In this document: in pieces, positions 25,375 through 35,265 of the stretch | How the letters are laid out: each line of letters starts with the position of its first letter | Numbering within the stretch: position 1 is the stretch's first letter | Virus record (IMG/VR): IMGVR_UViG_3300021373_002555 | Span: 1 to 38,012 of that record | Direction: 5' to 3' (one strand) | Length of the DNA: 38,012 nt | Origin: a virus | Notes under the pieces: generated by a model | Databases searched by the model: none | Seen by the model: the letters and a program-made list of their open reading frames with translations, nothing else | What the model was told of the DNA's origin: nothing | Made by a program: the position numbers and the translations under genes

Positions 25375-28300
25375 ATGACTATACAAGATTGGGAAAAAAA
25401 TAAAGCAGATTATTTCTTTTCAGTTCAAACGTTACCGCCAGAAGAAAGAAAACAAGCTTTACAACAATGGTTAGCTAGTAATCCTCAGCCTTCAGAACAA
25501 GCTGAAGTAGTAGAAGAAGAAGAGGTAAAGACAGAGGGTGCTGCAACCCAGGAGGATGCAGATGTAGCACCCACCGAACAACCGGAAGCATCCGAGAAAC
25601 AAAGTACGGTATCCATTTTCGATCCGCGTTCTTTGGACTCACTATCACAAGACGTAGCTAATTTTGGTGCTAGTATACAATCACAACCTGTAGACAGAAC
25701 TGAAGTAATAAATAATTACTTACAAAAAGAATACGAAGGTGTACCAAAAGCAGGTGAGATTATAGAGGCTAATGACTATCAATATAAATATGAAGCTGAC
25801 GTAGATGATGAAGGAAATTTAAATTTACAGGTTTTATATAAAGGACCTGAAGATGAAGAGTTTATTAATGCTAGTGAAAAAGCTAGAAGCAACCCAAAGA
25901 ATACAGCTCTTCAAAATGCTGAGGCATCTATATTGTCTCAGTTAGGTTTTTTACCTGAAGAAATACAAGAGCAGGCCGTTGCAATGATGCAACCTCAGCA
26001 AGCTCAACCTCAAGATTTTGATCCGTCAAGAGAAGGGATACAGTCTTTTGACGATGTATTATTCTACGATTATCTTACTAGAGAAACTAGAAGAGAGGCT
26101 GAAATAAGTTCATTGGGAGTTGAATTAGCTGAAGCTGACGTTGAAAAAGCCCAAGCTAGACTTGACGAGATAAAGAAAAAATATCCTGACGCTGATAAAT
26201 ATATAGAAGAGTTAAGAAAGCGAAAAGGTAACTACGAGTTAGAAAAAGCAAAAATACAAGAAAAAATAGATAATCTTCCAGCTGGAGAAGTAAAAAAATT
26301 AAAACAATATCAGCAAGAATTATCTGATTTAGAAGAAAAATATTCTGATGTTTCTTTACTTGAAGGCGCTAGTTTGAAAATAGATATAGATAAAAAATTA
26401 GCTGATTTAGAATCTGAAATATCTACTAGAGCCTATGAATCTTCTATAATAAAAGAAAAAGAAGAAGAAGAACCTAGTTATTTAAATCTACTTGGCGAAA
26501 AAATAAGATCAAATATACCTTCAGTTGAAGCTTTTGGTGGACCAATATCTGCAGGTGTTGGAACATTTGTTGCTGACGCTTTAGACCCAACAAATGTTGA
26601 AGCGCAAACTCAATTAGATTTTTATAATCAAGCTAAAGCTGCTTATGCTAAAAAAAATAATATAGATATATCTGAAGTAACCAATGAAATGGTTCAAGAT
26701 GATGTTATAGACATGTATATTAAAAAATATACAGAAGAAGAAAAAGCTAAGCTTTATGAAGATATAGGTGACAAAGAATTAATTGAAAGTGATTTTGTTC
26801 TTTCTACAGTTTTAGGTGTTAAAAGTTTTGAAGATTTATTTGGTGATACAACTCAAGAGAAAAGAGAGAAATTAATAGCAGCTGTTAAAAATTTAGATTT
26901 AAAAAAAGAAACTGCCAAAATATACTTAGGAAGAGAAGCTGTTGCTTTTGATACAATGAAAAAAACTGGCTTAGCTTTAACAACATATTTTACAGAAGAA
27001 GAGGCTGCAGCTGCTAGAGAAAAAATTAGACTTTTAAATTTAGATATTAACGCTAATTATAATATAGTTGAAAAAGCTTTTGACAGTATTAGTGAAAAAA
27101 CTAAAACAACTGAAGACGCTGAACTATTTAATGATTTATATTCTAGAAATTATGGTTGGCTAACAAACACCGCTGGCTCAATAGCCACGTCAACTGTAGA
27201 TTTATTTCTTAATGGACTGTTAGAGCAAGCTACAAGATTTGGTATAACTGATTTTGTTTTAGCAGCTAATCCTTTTACGCCTAACCCAATTTTAGCTAAA
27301 AAACTTGGCGTGCCAACACAAGGTAGAATCGCTACTGAAGAAATAATAAGTAGTACTGAGGGTTTTATTCAAGCTATAAACCAAGAAATGGCTGTGCCTA
27401 AAAAGTTTAGTGAGCTCGAAAGCGGTCAGGATTTGGCTAGATTTTTGGGAACAACTTTTGGTCAGCAAGTGCCCATATATGCTGTGCTAGGTATGACTGG
27501 AGGAACTGGACTTGGTTTAATAGCTTTAGCTACGTCTGGTAACAAGTTTAGAGAAATGCAAAAAGAAGTAAATCTTGGTACTGCTGATTATAACATCTAT
27601 CAAATGTATACTGTGGCTACTTTAACTGGTATTTCAGCAGCTGCAACAGAGTATATAACACAAGGTATGCTAGGAAGACTTAAGTTTTCATATCAAAACA
27701 TCCCAGGTTTTAAAGCAGGCTTTAACGAAACAATGAAAGGCTTTTTAAGTAGTGCTGGTCGTTGGGCTAGAGACATGGGTGAAGAAATACCTAGTGAAAT
27801 GCTTGATAATCTTGTGGGTAATATAGCTGATAGATATATTCTTGGCAAAAAAGATGTCAATGTGTTTGACAATATGGCAGAAACTGCTTTTAGCACTCTT
27901 TGGACAGCTGGTGTTGCTATTAGAATGCCGTTAATTGGAAAACAATTAGTAGCACCATTTAGAAGCAAACAATCTTATCAAGTTGTAGGCGAAAACACAG
28001 CAAGAATAAAAGAGCTAACTAACAAACTTAATACTGATAAAAATCTAGATGTTTCAGCGGTTAATCAGATTAAAGACGAAATAAATCAACTTGAAGTTGA
28101 AAATATGAAAGCATTAAAAGTCGAGTTCGATCGTCTTGACAAAATGACTAATGCTGAGAAAAAAGTTTTATTAGAAAACAAAGCTAAAGAATATGAAGTA
28201 AAAAGAGATATTCAATCTATATTAAACAATAAATCTATAGATGAAAAAACTAAAAAAACTCTTTTAGAATCAAAAAACAAACAACTTTATGATATAGGCA

Positions 28301-31300
28301 CGTCATCTGCTAATGTATTAGCTAAATATGTTCTTGAAGAAAACAAGCAAAAGAACATGCCTAAAGTTGAACAAGACATTGAAACTGTTAAAAAGTTTGC
28401 TGGTGAAGACAATGTCACAGTAATAGACACAGAAGAAGAATTTGCTGAAAGAACTGGAAAACCAAAAGATGCTGATGCTTTTATAGACCCTGAAACTGGT
28501 CAAATATTTATAAACAAATCTTGGGCAGCTAAAGTTGGCGCCGTAACTGCTGGTAATCATGAGTTGCTACATAAAGTTATTAGAGCTAAAATGAGCTCTG
28601 ACCCAGCGGCTGCAGTTCAACTTGTTGAAGACTTTAAAAATATTTTAAGCGACAAAGAACTATCGATAGTACAAAAGCGTATTGATGATAATTATCGTTA
28701 TGTTAGAGATGAAAATGGCGTAATACAAAAAGACAGCGAAGGCAATCCTATAGAAAATGACATATCTGAATATGCTGAAGAGTATTTAACAGCGTACTCT
28801 GACGCTATAGGTAAAGGAGAGATAACTTGGTCTGATAACTTAAGTGAAAGCTTTTTAAGATTAGGTAAAAAACTTATAAACTTTCTTAAAGGCAAAGGTT
28901 TTGATCAAATAGAATTTAAAACTGGTAGAGATGTTTATAACTTTATAAGAGATTATCAAGCAAATATACAAAAAGGTAAGCTAACTGAAGCTGGTCAAAA
29001 AATGCTTACTGAGTCTGAGCAGTTTTTAGCAGACAGAGATAAAAAAGCTCAAGTTGAAGATGATAAACTATCAATAACTCAAAGAGGTCAAGAGTTTATA
29101 GATCTTACAAAAGAAGGAGTTTATACTAATGAAGATTTAGTTAGTATTATTAACTCTCCATCTTCAAATCAAACTGATAGGTTTGGAGCTATGGATGCTG
29201 TAGTTGAAAACAACTGGCCTGTAATTAGTAAAGGTCTTAAGTTTAATCCAACAGGTAGTATACCAATGGACGCTGTTAAAACAGCTGTAACTGAGCAAAT
29301 GCAAGGTATATTTCCAGGTAGAAATAAAGAATTACTAGCTGATTTTAACGCTGATACAGCTCAGGTTAATACATATCTTGGGTCTTTAATGCGTCAGCGT
29401 CAAGCTGAAATATTAGAAAGAGCTAAGCAAATAGGTGGTGTAACACAAGAAGGCGCTAGTATTGACTCTGAAGCCGCTAAACAAGTTGTTGCTGAAGCTC
29501 CAACTACAACAACTACAAAAGAAACTAAAGTAGCTAAAAAACCTACAGAAACAGTAGAGTTTTCACAAGCACAAATAGAAAAAATAGGCGCTAAAGATAA
29601 AGCCGAAGTTGAAACAAGAATAACAGAAGCTACTAAAGATAGTTTTAAAAATCAAGATATTAAAACTTTTGGACAAACTAGAAACGTTCCTAAAGCTGTA
29701 GCAGATATATATGCTGGTATGTTTGGTTTAAATCCTCAAACTATAACTGATAAAACTAGAAACTATCAGAAGACAGATGCTGAAGGATTGACAACAGCTA
29801 AACAGTTTCTACTTAAAAACGCTAATAACGATTTTGCTAGATTGCCTAAAACTAAAGACGGTTTTGGTAAAGGTACTTTCCTGCCTAGAAACGTAGTAAA
29901 TGCTTTGTATACTGATGGTAAGCTTACGGGTACTCTAAAAGATTATATGGATCTTATTAGACAAAAGCCTACTAAGCCAATATACAGGGATGCTGTTGGT
30001 CAAACAATACGAGGTTTATTAAATTTGCATATTAGAAATCGTATGTTTGAGGATTTAGTAACTACTACACCTGAAAGATTACGTGGTGGTGCTAAGTTTA
30101 GTATAACACAAAAGGTTAAGTTCGACAATAGAGATGGTATTGTCGTAATGAAAGAAATTGCCTCTGATTTTGCTAATAAAAATAAAATAAAAGTAGTTTT
30201 TGAAGATATAGAAATAAACGCTGATAATTTAAGTGCTAAAAATAAAACTCATAGAAAATATGTTCAAAATGCATTAGAGACTGAGTTGTGGAAATATATA
30301 CCTATAGAAGCTATATCTAAAAGTTCTATTGTTGGTTATGGAAGTAAAGGGCAAAACTTCTTTTTTACACCTCAAGAAGCAGATGCTTCTATTAAAAAAG
30401 CAATACAAAATAGAAATAAATGGCTTAAAGATGGTAACGAGCTTTCTTATGACATTGAAAATCTTAAAAATGTTAAACAAGCTGTTTCAAGAAACAAACC
30501 AAAACCTAGCTTAAGAACCTATGATGGCTCTAGTAGAGCTGTAAATACTAAACAAAAAAAGAAAGTTAAAAACAATTATCAAGGTATAAAAGAAATATTA
30601 GAAGGTGGTGTTAACGCTATTGAATCTAATTCAGAAAACTATTTACCTTTATTAGCTATATTTGGAACTCAATCTCAATCAACATCACATGTTGTTAGAA
30701 ACATGGCTGTAGATAGAGGCGCCACAAAAGATTTTGTTGAGGCTAAAAGAAAAAAAGAACGTACAGCTGATGAGCATGTAGATCCTTCTAACGAAATGGT
30801 TCCAGTTATGTACGCTTCTATGCTTTTTGATCAAGTCGATTTAGCTATGCCATTTATAGAAAATGTTTTCTTTCAAATTGGTATATCTAAATTACAAGAT
30901 AATAAACTAGCTGATGTAAATGGTGAGTATGGAAAACCTTATAATTTTATTTCAAAGCAAGTACCGTTTTTCCAGCAGCAAGCTATAGAATATTTTAAAA
31001 CTGGAGATAAATCAAAAATACCAAATGTTTTAGTTAGGTATTTTAATCCTCAAGTAAACAATAATGCAAATGATGGTACTCCTGGCTTTAATGCTAATGA
31101 AATGTTTATAGATGGTGAAAGCGTAGCTAAAACTTATATAAAAGAATTACCTATCTCTGATCAAAATCCAAACAATATATTTGTTCAAAACAATTTAATT
31201 TACAAAGTATTAACAGGTGAAATAACTAAGCAAAGAGCTATAAAAGAGCTTGATTTACAAATAAAAACAGGTAATAGTCAAGTTAAACCAGCTTTAATTA

Positions 31301-34300
31301 ACAATAAAATGCAACCTGCAACTTTAGAATTAAAAGGTGAAAATGCAAAGTTTAGCAAGACTGTTGTTAATGAGCTTGGTATGCTAGATAATGCATTAAA
31401 TCAAGCTAGAAAACCTGATGCTCCGGTTAAAAAGATTAGAGTATTTGACTTTGACGATACACTAGCTAAATCAAAAAGCAAAGTGTTATATACTGTGCCA
31501 AACGTAGAAGGTGGATTTAGCGAAGGTGCTACAAACTTAAAAGCTATATTTATGGTCGGTGGTCCTGGCGCTGGTAAAACAAATGTTGGTAAAGGATTAC
31601 AACTTGGTAGACGTGGTTACAAAGTAGTTAATCAAGATATAGCATTAGAAGCAATGAAAGCTGAAGCTGGATTACCAGCTAAAGAATCTGATTACACTGC
31701 AGAGCAAAGATCCACAAGATCAAAACTTGGTGCTGCCGCTAGAAAAGCTGCTGTAGCTAAGTTTGATAAATATGCTGCCGCAGGTAATGGCATGGTTATA
31801 GACGGTACAGGCGCTTCTTATAATGCTACTACTAAGAAAATAAAAGCCTTAGAAGATCTTGGCTATGAAGTGCATATGGTTGTTGCTACTACACCGCTTG
31901 AAACAGCTATTGAAAGAAACAAAGCTAGAGCAGAAAGATCTTTACCTGATTTTGTAGTAAAGAAAACTTATGAAAATGTTCAAGAAAGCTTAAAAAAATA
32001 TAGAGAAGATTTTGGCGATCGTTTGTACGAGATTAATACAGAGACTATAGAATATGGTAAACCATTACCTAATGAGTTTTTACAGCAAGTTTACAATGGT
32101 ATAAACAGAAATAAGGTTGGTAAAGTTGACGCAAGTAACTTCGCTACCGAGTATGATGTTCTAGAAAGTCAAGGCGCAGAGTTTGATTTTAGAGAGTTTA
32201 GTAGAGTAATTGAAGGTGAAAAAGGACCGTTGTTTAGTGTTGCTGAAAAAATAGCTGCAGCAAGAGGTACTGAAGATATATTTATATTAACAGCAAGACC
32301 TGCTGATGCCGCTAAACCTATACAGGAGTTTATGAAAGCTAATGGTATTGACATACCTTTGAAAAACATAACAGGTTTAGGTGATGGTACTGCTGCTGCA
32401 AAAGGTAGATGGATAGCTGGTAAAGCTGCTGAAGGTTATAACGACTTTTACTTTGCTGATGATGCTATAAAAAATGTTCAAGCTGTTAAAGACGTGCTTA
32501 GTCAAGTAGATGTTAAATCAAAAGTTCAACAAGCTAAATTTAGTAACACTAAAAATTTTGATAGAATATTTAACGATATAATTGAAGCTAAAACAGGTAT
32601 TGAATCTTATAAACAGTTTTCTGCGGCCAAGGCTAAAACAGTTGGTGCTAGCAAAGGTAAATTTGATTTCTTAATACCTCCATCAGCAGAAGACTTTGTT
32701 GGATTACTTTACAAAACGTTAAGTAAAGGTAAGGTTGGTGATGCTCAAATGGCTTTCTATAAAGAAAACCTAATTGATCCTTATAATAGAGCTGAAATGG
32801 CTATATCACAAGCTAAAGTTGCAGCTGGTAGAGATTACAAAGCTTTAAAGAAACAATTTAAAAATATACCAAAAACTTTAGAAAAACAAACTGGTATAGC
32901 TAAATACTCTTATCAACACGCTATAAGAACTTACATATGGGACAGTCAAGGATTAGAAGTTCCAGGACTTTCTAAGCGTGATCAAAAAAGGTTGACAGAC
33001 TTTATTAAAGCAGACCCAGAATTACAGGCGTTTGCTGATCAACTTGTTAATTTACAAAAAGGTAAACCATATCCAAAACCAGGTAAAAACTGGACAGCTG
33101 GTAATATTACTACAGATGTTATATCTGGTATTAACAAAGTCAATAGAGCAGAGTATTTACAAGAGTGGCAAGAAAATGTAGATATTATATTCTCTGAAAA
33201 GAATATGAACAAGCTTGAGGCTGCTTTTGGTGCTAAGTATGTTGAAGCATTGAAAGATTCGCTCAGAGCAATGAAAAGTGGTAGCAATAGACCGTTAGGT
33301 GGTGATAGAATTTCTAATCAAATATTAGACTGGTTAAACAACTCTGTCGGTGCTATAATGTTCTTACACACAAAATCTGCTGTTTTACAGACAATATCAT
33401 CGGTAAACTTTATAAATTGGGGTGATAATAACCTATATGCAGCCGGTAAAGCGTTTGTTAATCAAAAGCAATACTGGAAAGACTTTTTAACACTTATGAA
33501 CTCTGACTATTTACTTGAAAGACGAGATGGTCTTAAAATTAATGTAAGTGAATCTGAAATAGCTGACGCTGTTGAGGGTAGTGACAATAAAGTTAACGCT
33601 GCTATATCATACTTACTTAATAAAGGTTTTGTATTTACTAGATACGCAGATAGTTTTGCTATTGCTTCTGGTGGTGCTACATTTTATAGAAATAGAATAG
33701 AATCTTTGGTTAAACAAGGCATGGACAGAAAGCTAGCAGAGCAACAAGCTTTTGAAGACTTTAGATTAATAGCTGAAGAAAATCAGCAGTCTAGTAGTCC
33801 AATGCGTATTAGTCAGCAGCAAAGATCTTTGATAGGTCGTATTGTGCTTCAGTTTGGTAACACACAACTTCAGTATGTACGTATACAAAAAAGAGCTGTA
33901 CTAGACTTAATAAACGGTAGAGGTGATTGGAGAACTAATGTATCTAAAATAGTTTATTACGGTGCTATTCAAAACTTATTGTTTAATGCACTGCAAAGTG
34001 GTTTAGCTTGGGCGTTATTTGATGACGATGAAGATGATGATGAAGAAAAAGCAGAACTAACCAAAAAGAATAAAGAGGAAAAGCTTACAAGAACATTAAA
34101 TGGTGCTATTGATTCACAGTTAAAAGGTCTTGGTATTCAAGGTGCTGTTATCGCTGGTGTTAAAAACGCTTTATTAACTATAGCTGAGGAAGCAGATAAA
34201 AAATCACCTAAGTTTGAAGAGGCTCTTGATGATTTGCTAAATATAGCTCCATCACTTGGGTCTAAAATTAGAAAATTAAAATCAGCTACTAGAACTGTTT

Positions 34301-34728
34301 CTTGGAATCGTAAAGAAATAAAAGAAAAAGGATTTAGTTTAGATAATCCAGCTTATTTAGCAGGAGCACAAACAATATCAGCTTTATTTAACATACCATT
34401 AGACAAAGCTGTTATGAAGATGAACAACATGCGTAACATATTAAATCCTGCTACTGAAAACTGGCAGAAAGTTGCATTAACTTTAGGTTGGTCTACCTGG
34501 GATGTTGGATTACCATACTTTGGTTTAGCTGAAGCAGAGCCAGTATTAACTGAAACACAGAAACAAGTTAAAAAATTATTTAATCTTAGTAAGTCTGATC
34601 AAGTTAAAATGCTTCTAGATTTAGGATTAACTAAAAAAGAAATTAGAGCATTAACAAAAGAAGAACAAAGAGTTGATCAAATTATAAAATTACAAAATAA
34701 AAAGAAAGATGGCAAAGATAAACCCTAA
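25375..34728 (+). CDS. Giant multidomain virion protein with HExxH, HAD phosphatase and nested P-loop kinase
   Basis: This 3,117-residue protein probably travels in the virion. In order: acidic N-terminus (1-100); coiled coil (about 240-349); hydrophobic segments (about 687-722, 744-767, 839-859) that could cross a membrane; second coiled coil (876-952); zincin HELLH (His1062, Glu1063, His1066) with a possible third ligand in EYAEEY (1132-1137); uncharacterised modules to about 1990; then a HAD phosphatase (Asp2025, Asp2027, Thr2306, Lys2343, Asp2362/Asp2363) holding a P-loop kinase (GGPGAGKT, 2062-2069); finally a C-terminal region (about 2650-3117) with LLHTKSAVLQTISSVNFIN-like sequence and a run DDDEDDDEE near 2882. 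The C-terminal region recalls the large polyvalent protein family. KFSxT-like motifs at 1231, 1574, 1992 and 2388 mark domain borders. The roles are inferred; injection with DNA is plausible. Confidence 0.75.
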   Translation: MTIQDWEKNKADYFFSVQTLPPEERKQALQQWLASNPQPSEQAEVVEEEEVKTEGAATQEDADVAPTEQPEASEKQSTVSIFDPRSLDSLSQDVANFGASIQSQPVDRTEVINNYLQKEYEGVPKAGEIIEANDYQYKYEADVDDEGNLNLQVLYKGPEDEEFINASEKARSNPKNTALQNAEASILSQLGFLPEEIQEQAVAMMQPQQAQPQDFDPSREGIQSFDDVLFYDYLTRETRREAEISSLGVELAEADVEKAQARLDEIKKKYPDADKYIEELRKRKGNYELEKAKIQEKIDNLPAGEVKKLKQYQQELSDLEEKYSDVSLLEGASLKIDIDKKLADLESEISTRAYESSIIKEKEEEEPSYLNLLGEKIRSNIPSVEAFGGPISAGVGTFVADALDPTNVEAQTQLDFYNQAKAAYAKKNNIDISEVTNEMVQDDVIDMYIKKYTEEEKAKLYEDIGDKELIESDFVLSTVLGVKSFEDLFGDTTQEKREKLIAAVKNLDLKKETAKIYLGREAVAFDTMKKTGLALTTYFTEEEAAAAREKIRLLNLDINANYNIVEKAFDSISEKTKTTEDAELFNDLYSRNYGWLTNTAGSIATSTVDLFLNGLLEQATRFGITDFVLAANPFTPNPILAKKLGVPTQGRIATEEIISSTEGFIQAINQEMAVPKKFSELESGQDLARFLGTTFGQQVPIYAVLGMTGGTGLGLIALATSGNKFREMQKEVNLGTADYNIYQMYTVATLTGISAAATEYITQGMLGRLKFSYQNIPGFKAGFNETMKGFLSSAGRWARDMGEEIPSEMLDNLVGNIADRYILGKKDVNVFDNMAETAFSTLWTAGVAIRMPLIGKQLVAPFRSKQSYQVVGENTARIKELTNKLNTDKNLDVSAVNQIKDEINQLEVENMKALKVEFDRLDKMTNAEKKVLLENKAKEYEVKRDIQSILNNKSIDEKTKKTLLESKNKQLYDIGTSSANVLAKYVLEENKQKNMPKVEQDIETVKKFAGEDNVTVIDTEEEFAERTGKPKDADAFIDPETGQIFINKSWAAKVGAVTAGNHELLHKVIRAKMSSDPAAAVQLVEDFKNILSDKELSIVQKRIDDNYRYVRDENGVIQKDSEGNPIENDISEYAEEYLTAYSDAIGKGEITWSDNLSESFLRLGKKLINFLKGKGFDQIEFKTGRDVYNFIRDYQANIQKGKLTEAGQKMLTESEQFLADRDKKAQVEDDKLSITQRGQEFIDLTKEGVYTNEDLVSIINSPSSNQTDRFGAMDAVVENNWPVISKGLKFNPTGSIPMDAVKTAVTEQMQGIFPGRNKELLADFNADTAQVNTYLGSLMRQRQAEILERAKQIGGVTQEGASIDSEAAKQVVAEAPTTTTTKETKVAKKPTETVEFSQAQIEKIGAKDKAEVETRITEATKDSFKNQDIKTFGQTRNVPKAVADIYAGMFGLNPQTITDKTRNYQKTDAEGLTTAKQFLLKNANNDFARLPKTKDGFGKGTFLPRNVVNALYTDGKLTGTLKDYMDLIRQKPTKPIYRDAVGQTIRGLLNLHIRNRMFEDLVTTTPERLRGGAKFSITQKVKFDNRDGIVVMKEIASDFANKNKIKVVFEDIEINADNLSAKNKTHRKYVQNALETELWKYIPIEAISKSSIVGYGSKGQNFFFTPQEADASIKKAIQNRNKWLKDGNELSYDIENLKNVKQAVSRNKPKPSLRTYDGSSRAVNTKQKKKVKNNYQGIKEILEGGVNAIESNSENYLPLLAIFGTQSQSTSHVVRNMAVDRGATKDFVEAKRKKERTADEHVDPSNEMVPVMYASMLFDQVDLAMPFIENVFFQIGISKLQDNKLADVNGEYGKPYNFISKQVPFFQQQAIEYFKTGDKSKIPNVLVRYFNPQVNNNANDGTPGFNANEMFIDGESVAKTYIKELPISDQNPNNIFVQNNLIYKVLTGEITKQRAIKELDLQIKTGNSQVKPALINNKMQPATLELKGENAKFSKTVVNELGMLDNALNQARKPDAPVKKIRVFDFDDTLAKSKSKVLYTVPNVEGGFSEGATNLKAIFMVGGPGAGKTNVGKGLQLGRRGYKVVNQDIALEAMKAEAGLPAKESDYTAEQRSTRSKLGAAARKAAVAKFDKYAAAGNGMVIDGTGASYNATTKKIKALEDLGYEVHMVVATTPLETAIERNKARAERSLPDFVVKKTYENVQESLKKYREDFGDRLYEINTETIEYGKPLPNEFLQQVYNGINRNKVGKVDASNFATEYDVLESQGAEFDFREFSRVIEGEKGPLFSVAEKIAAARGTEDIFILTARPADAAKPIQEFMKANGIDIPLKNITGLGDGTAAAKGRWIAGKAAEGYNDFYFADDAIKNVQAVKDVLSQVDVKSKVQQAKFSNTKNFDRIFNDIIEAKTGIESYKQFSAAKAKTVGASKGKFDFLIPPSAEDFVGLLYKTLSKGKVGDAQMAFYKENLIDPYNRAEMAISQAKVAAGRDYKALKKQFKNIPKTLEKQTGIAKYSYQHAIRTYIWDSQGLEVPGLSKRDQKRLTDFIKADPELQAFADQLVNLQKGKPYPKPGKNWTAGNITTDVISGINKVNRAEYLQEWQENVDIIFSEKNMNKLEAAFGAKYVEALKDSLRAMKSGSNRPLGGDRISNQILDWLNNSVGAIMFLHTKSAVLQTISSVNFINWGDNNLYAAGKAFVNQKQYWKDFLTLMNSDYLLERRDGLKINVSESEIADAVEGSDNKVNAAISYLLNKGFVFTRYADSFAIASGGATFYRNRIESLVKQGMDRKLAEQQAFEDFRLIAEENQQSSSPMRISQQQRSLIGRIVLQFGNTQLQYVRIQKRAVLDLINGRGDWRTNVSKIVYYGAIQNLLFNALQSGLAWALFDDDEDDDEEKAELTKKNKEEKLTRTLNGAIDSQLKGLGIQGAVIAGVKNALLTIAEEADKKSPKFEEALDDLLNIAPSLGSKIRKLKSATRTVSWNRKEIKEKGFSLDNPAYLAGAQTISALFNIPLDKAVMKMNNMRNILNPATENWQKVALTLGWSTWDVGLPYFGLAEAEPVLTETQKQVKKLFNLSKSDQVKMLLDLGLTKKEIRALTKEEQRVDQIIKLQNKKKDGKDKP

Positions 34729-35263
34729 AACAGCTAAAGCAATTTATAAAGCTGGTATGAAAGCTAATAAAGAAAAAATAGCTCAAGAGCGCTATGGTGA
34801 ATTTGGGTTTGATACTTTAACATATGATCAGCAGCAAGAAGTTTACAAAAACTATCCTAAGCTACCTAAAAGTAAAAAAGATAAAGCATCTGATTTTAAA
34901 ACACCTATGAATATGAAAAAACAAAAAAACAAAAAAGTTAGAGATACTATTAGAATTAATAAACCTAGCAAGATTTACAAACCAGGCGATTACGTTACAG
35001 AAGATGACTTCGAAGCGCAATTTAAAAAAATAGAAGGTGATTCTTCTACTTTTCCACAATATTCTGTTGAAGACTATTCTACAATAAAAGTAGATAAAAA
35101 AGGACCTTATGTTGTTAAGGAGTCTGGAATAAATATGGGATCACCACTTTATAAAAAAATGTTAACACCTGTTTCGCCGTTTAATAAAAGCCGTTGTTGG
35201 ACTGGATATGAGCCAGTTCCAGGTAAAAAACCTTATAGCAAAGGAAGCTGTAGAAAAAAATAA
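34709..35263 (+). CDS. Basic protein with Cys-rich C-terminal tail and Ser-Pro motifs
   Basis: This 184-residue protein starts 20 bases inside the end of the giant gene in another frame. The N-terminal half is helical and basic (INPKTAKAIYKAGMKANKEK, then LTYDQQQEVYKNYPKL), with a Lys-rich linker. Its C-terminal half has GSPLYKK (Ser145-Pro146), VSPFNKSRC (Ser156-Pro157) and a Cys unit CWTGYEPVPGKKPYSKGSC (163-181) flanked by basic residues. I recall similar C-terminal Cys-Gly-Tyr-Pro-Gly-Cys units in other aquatic phage small proteins. Function unknown. It may be a DNA- or capsid-associated minor protein. Confidence 0.62.
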   Translation: MAKINPKTAKAIYKAGMKANKEKIAQERYGEFGFDTLTYDQQQEVYKNYPKLPKSKKDKASDFKTPMNMKKQKNKKVRDTIRINKPSKIYKPGDYVTEDDFEAQFKKIEGDSSTFPQYSVEDYSTIKVDKKGPYVVKESGINMGSPLYKKMLTPVSPFNKSRCWTGYEPVPGKKPYSKGSCRKK

Positions 35264-35265
35264 TT

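Noticed and set aside
27421-27780. KFSEL and KFSYQ near the hydrophobic segments as extra border motifs in the giant protein
   Set aside because: They lack the Thr and the Ala-Lys context and do not fall between recognisable domains.
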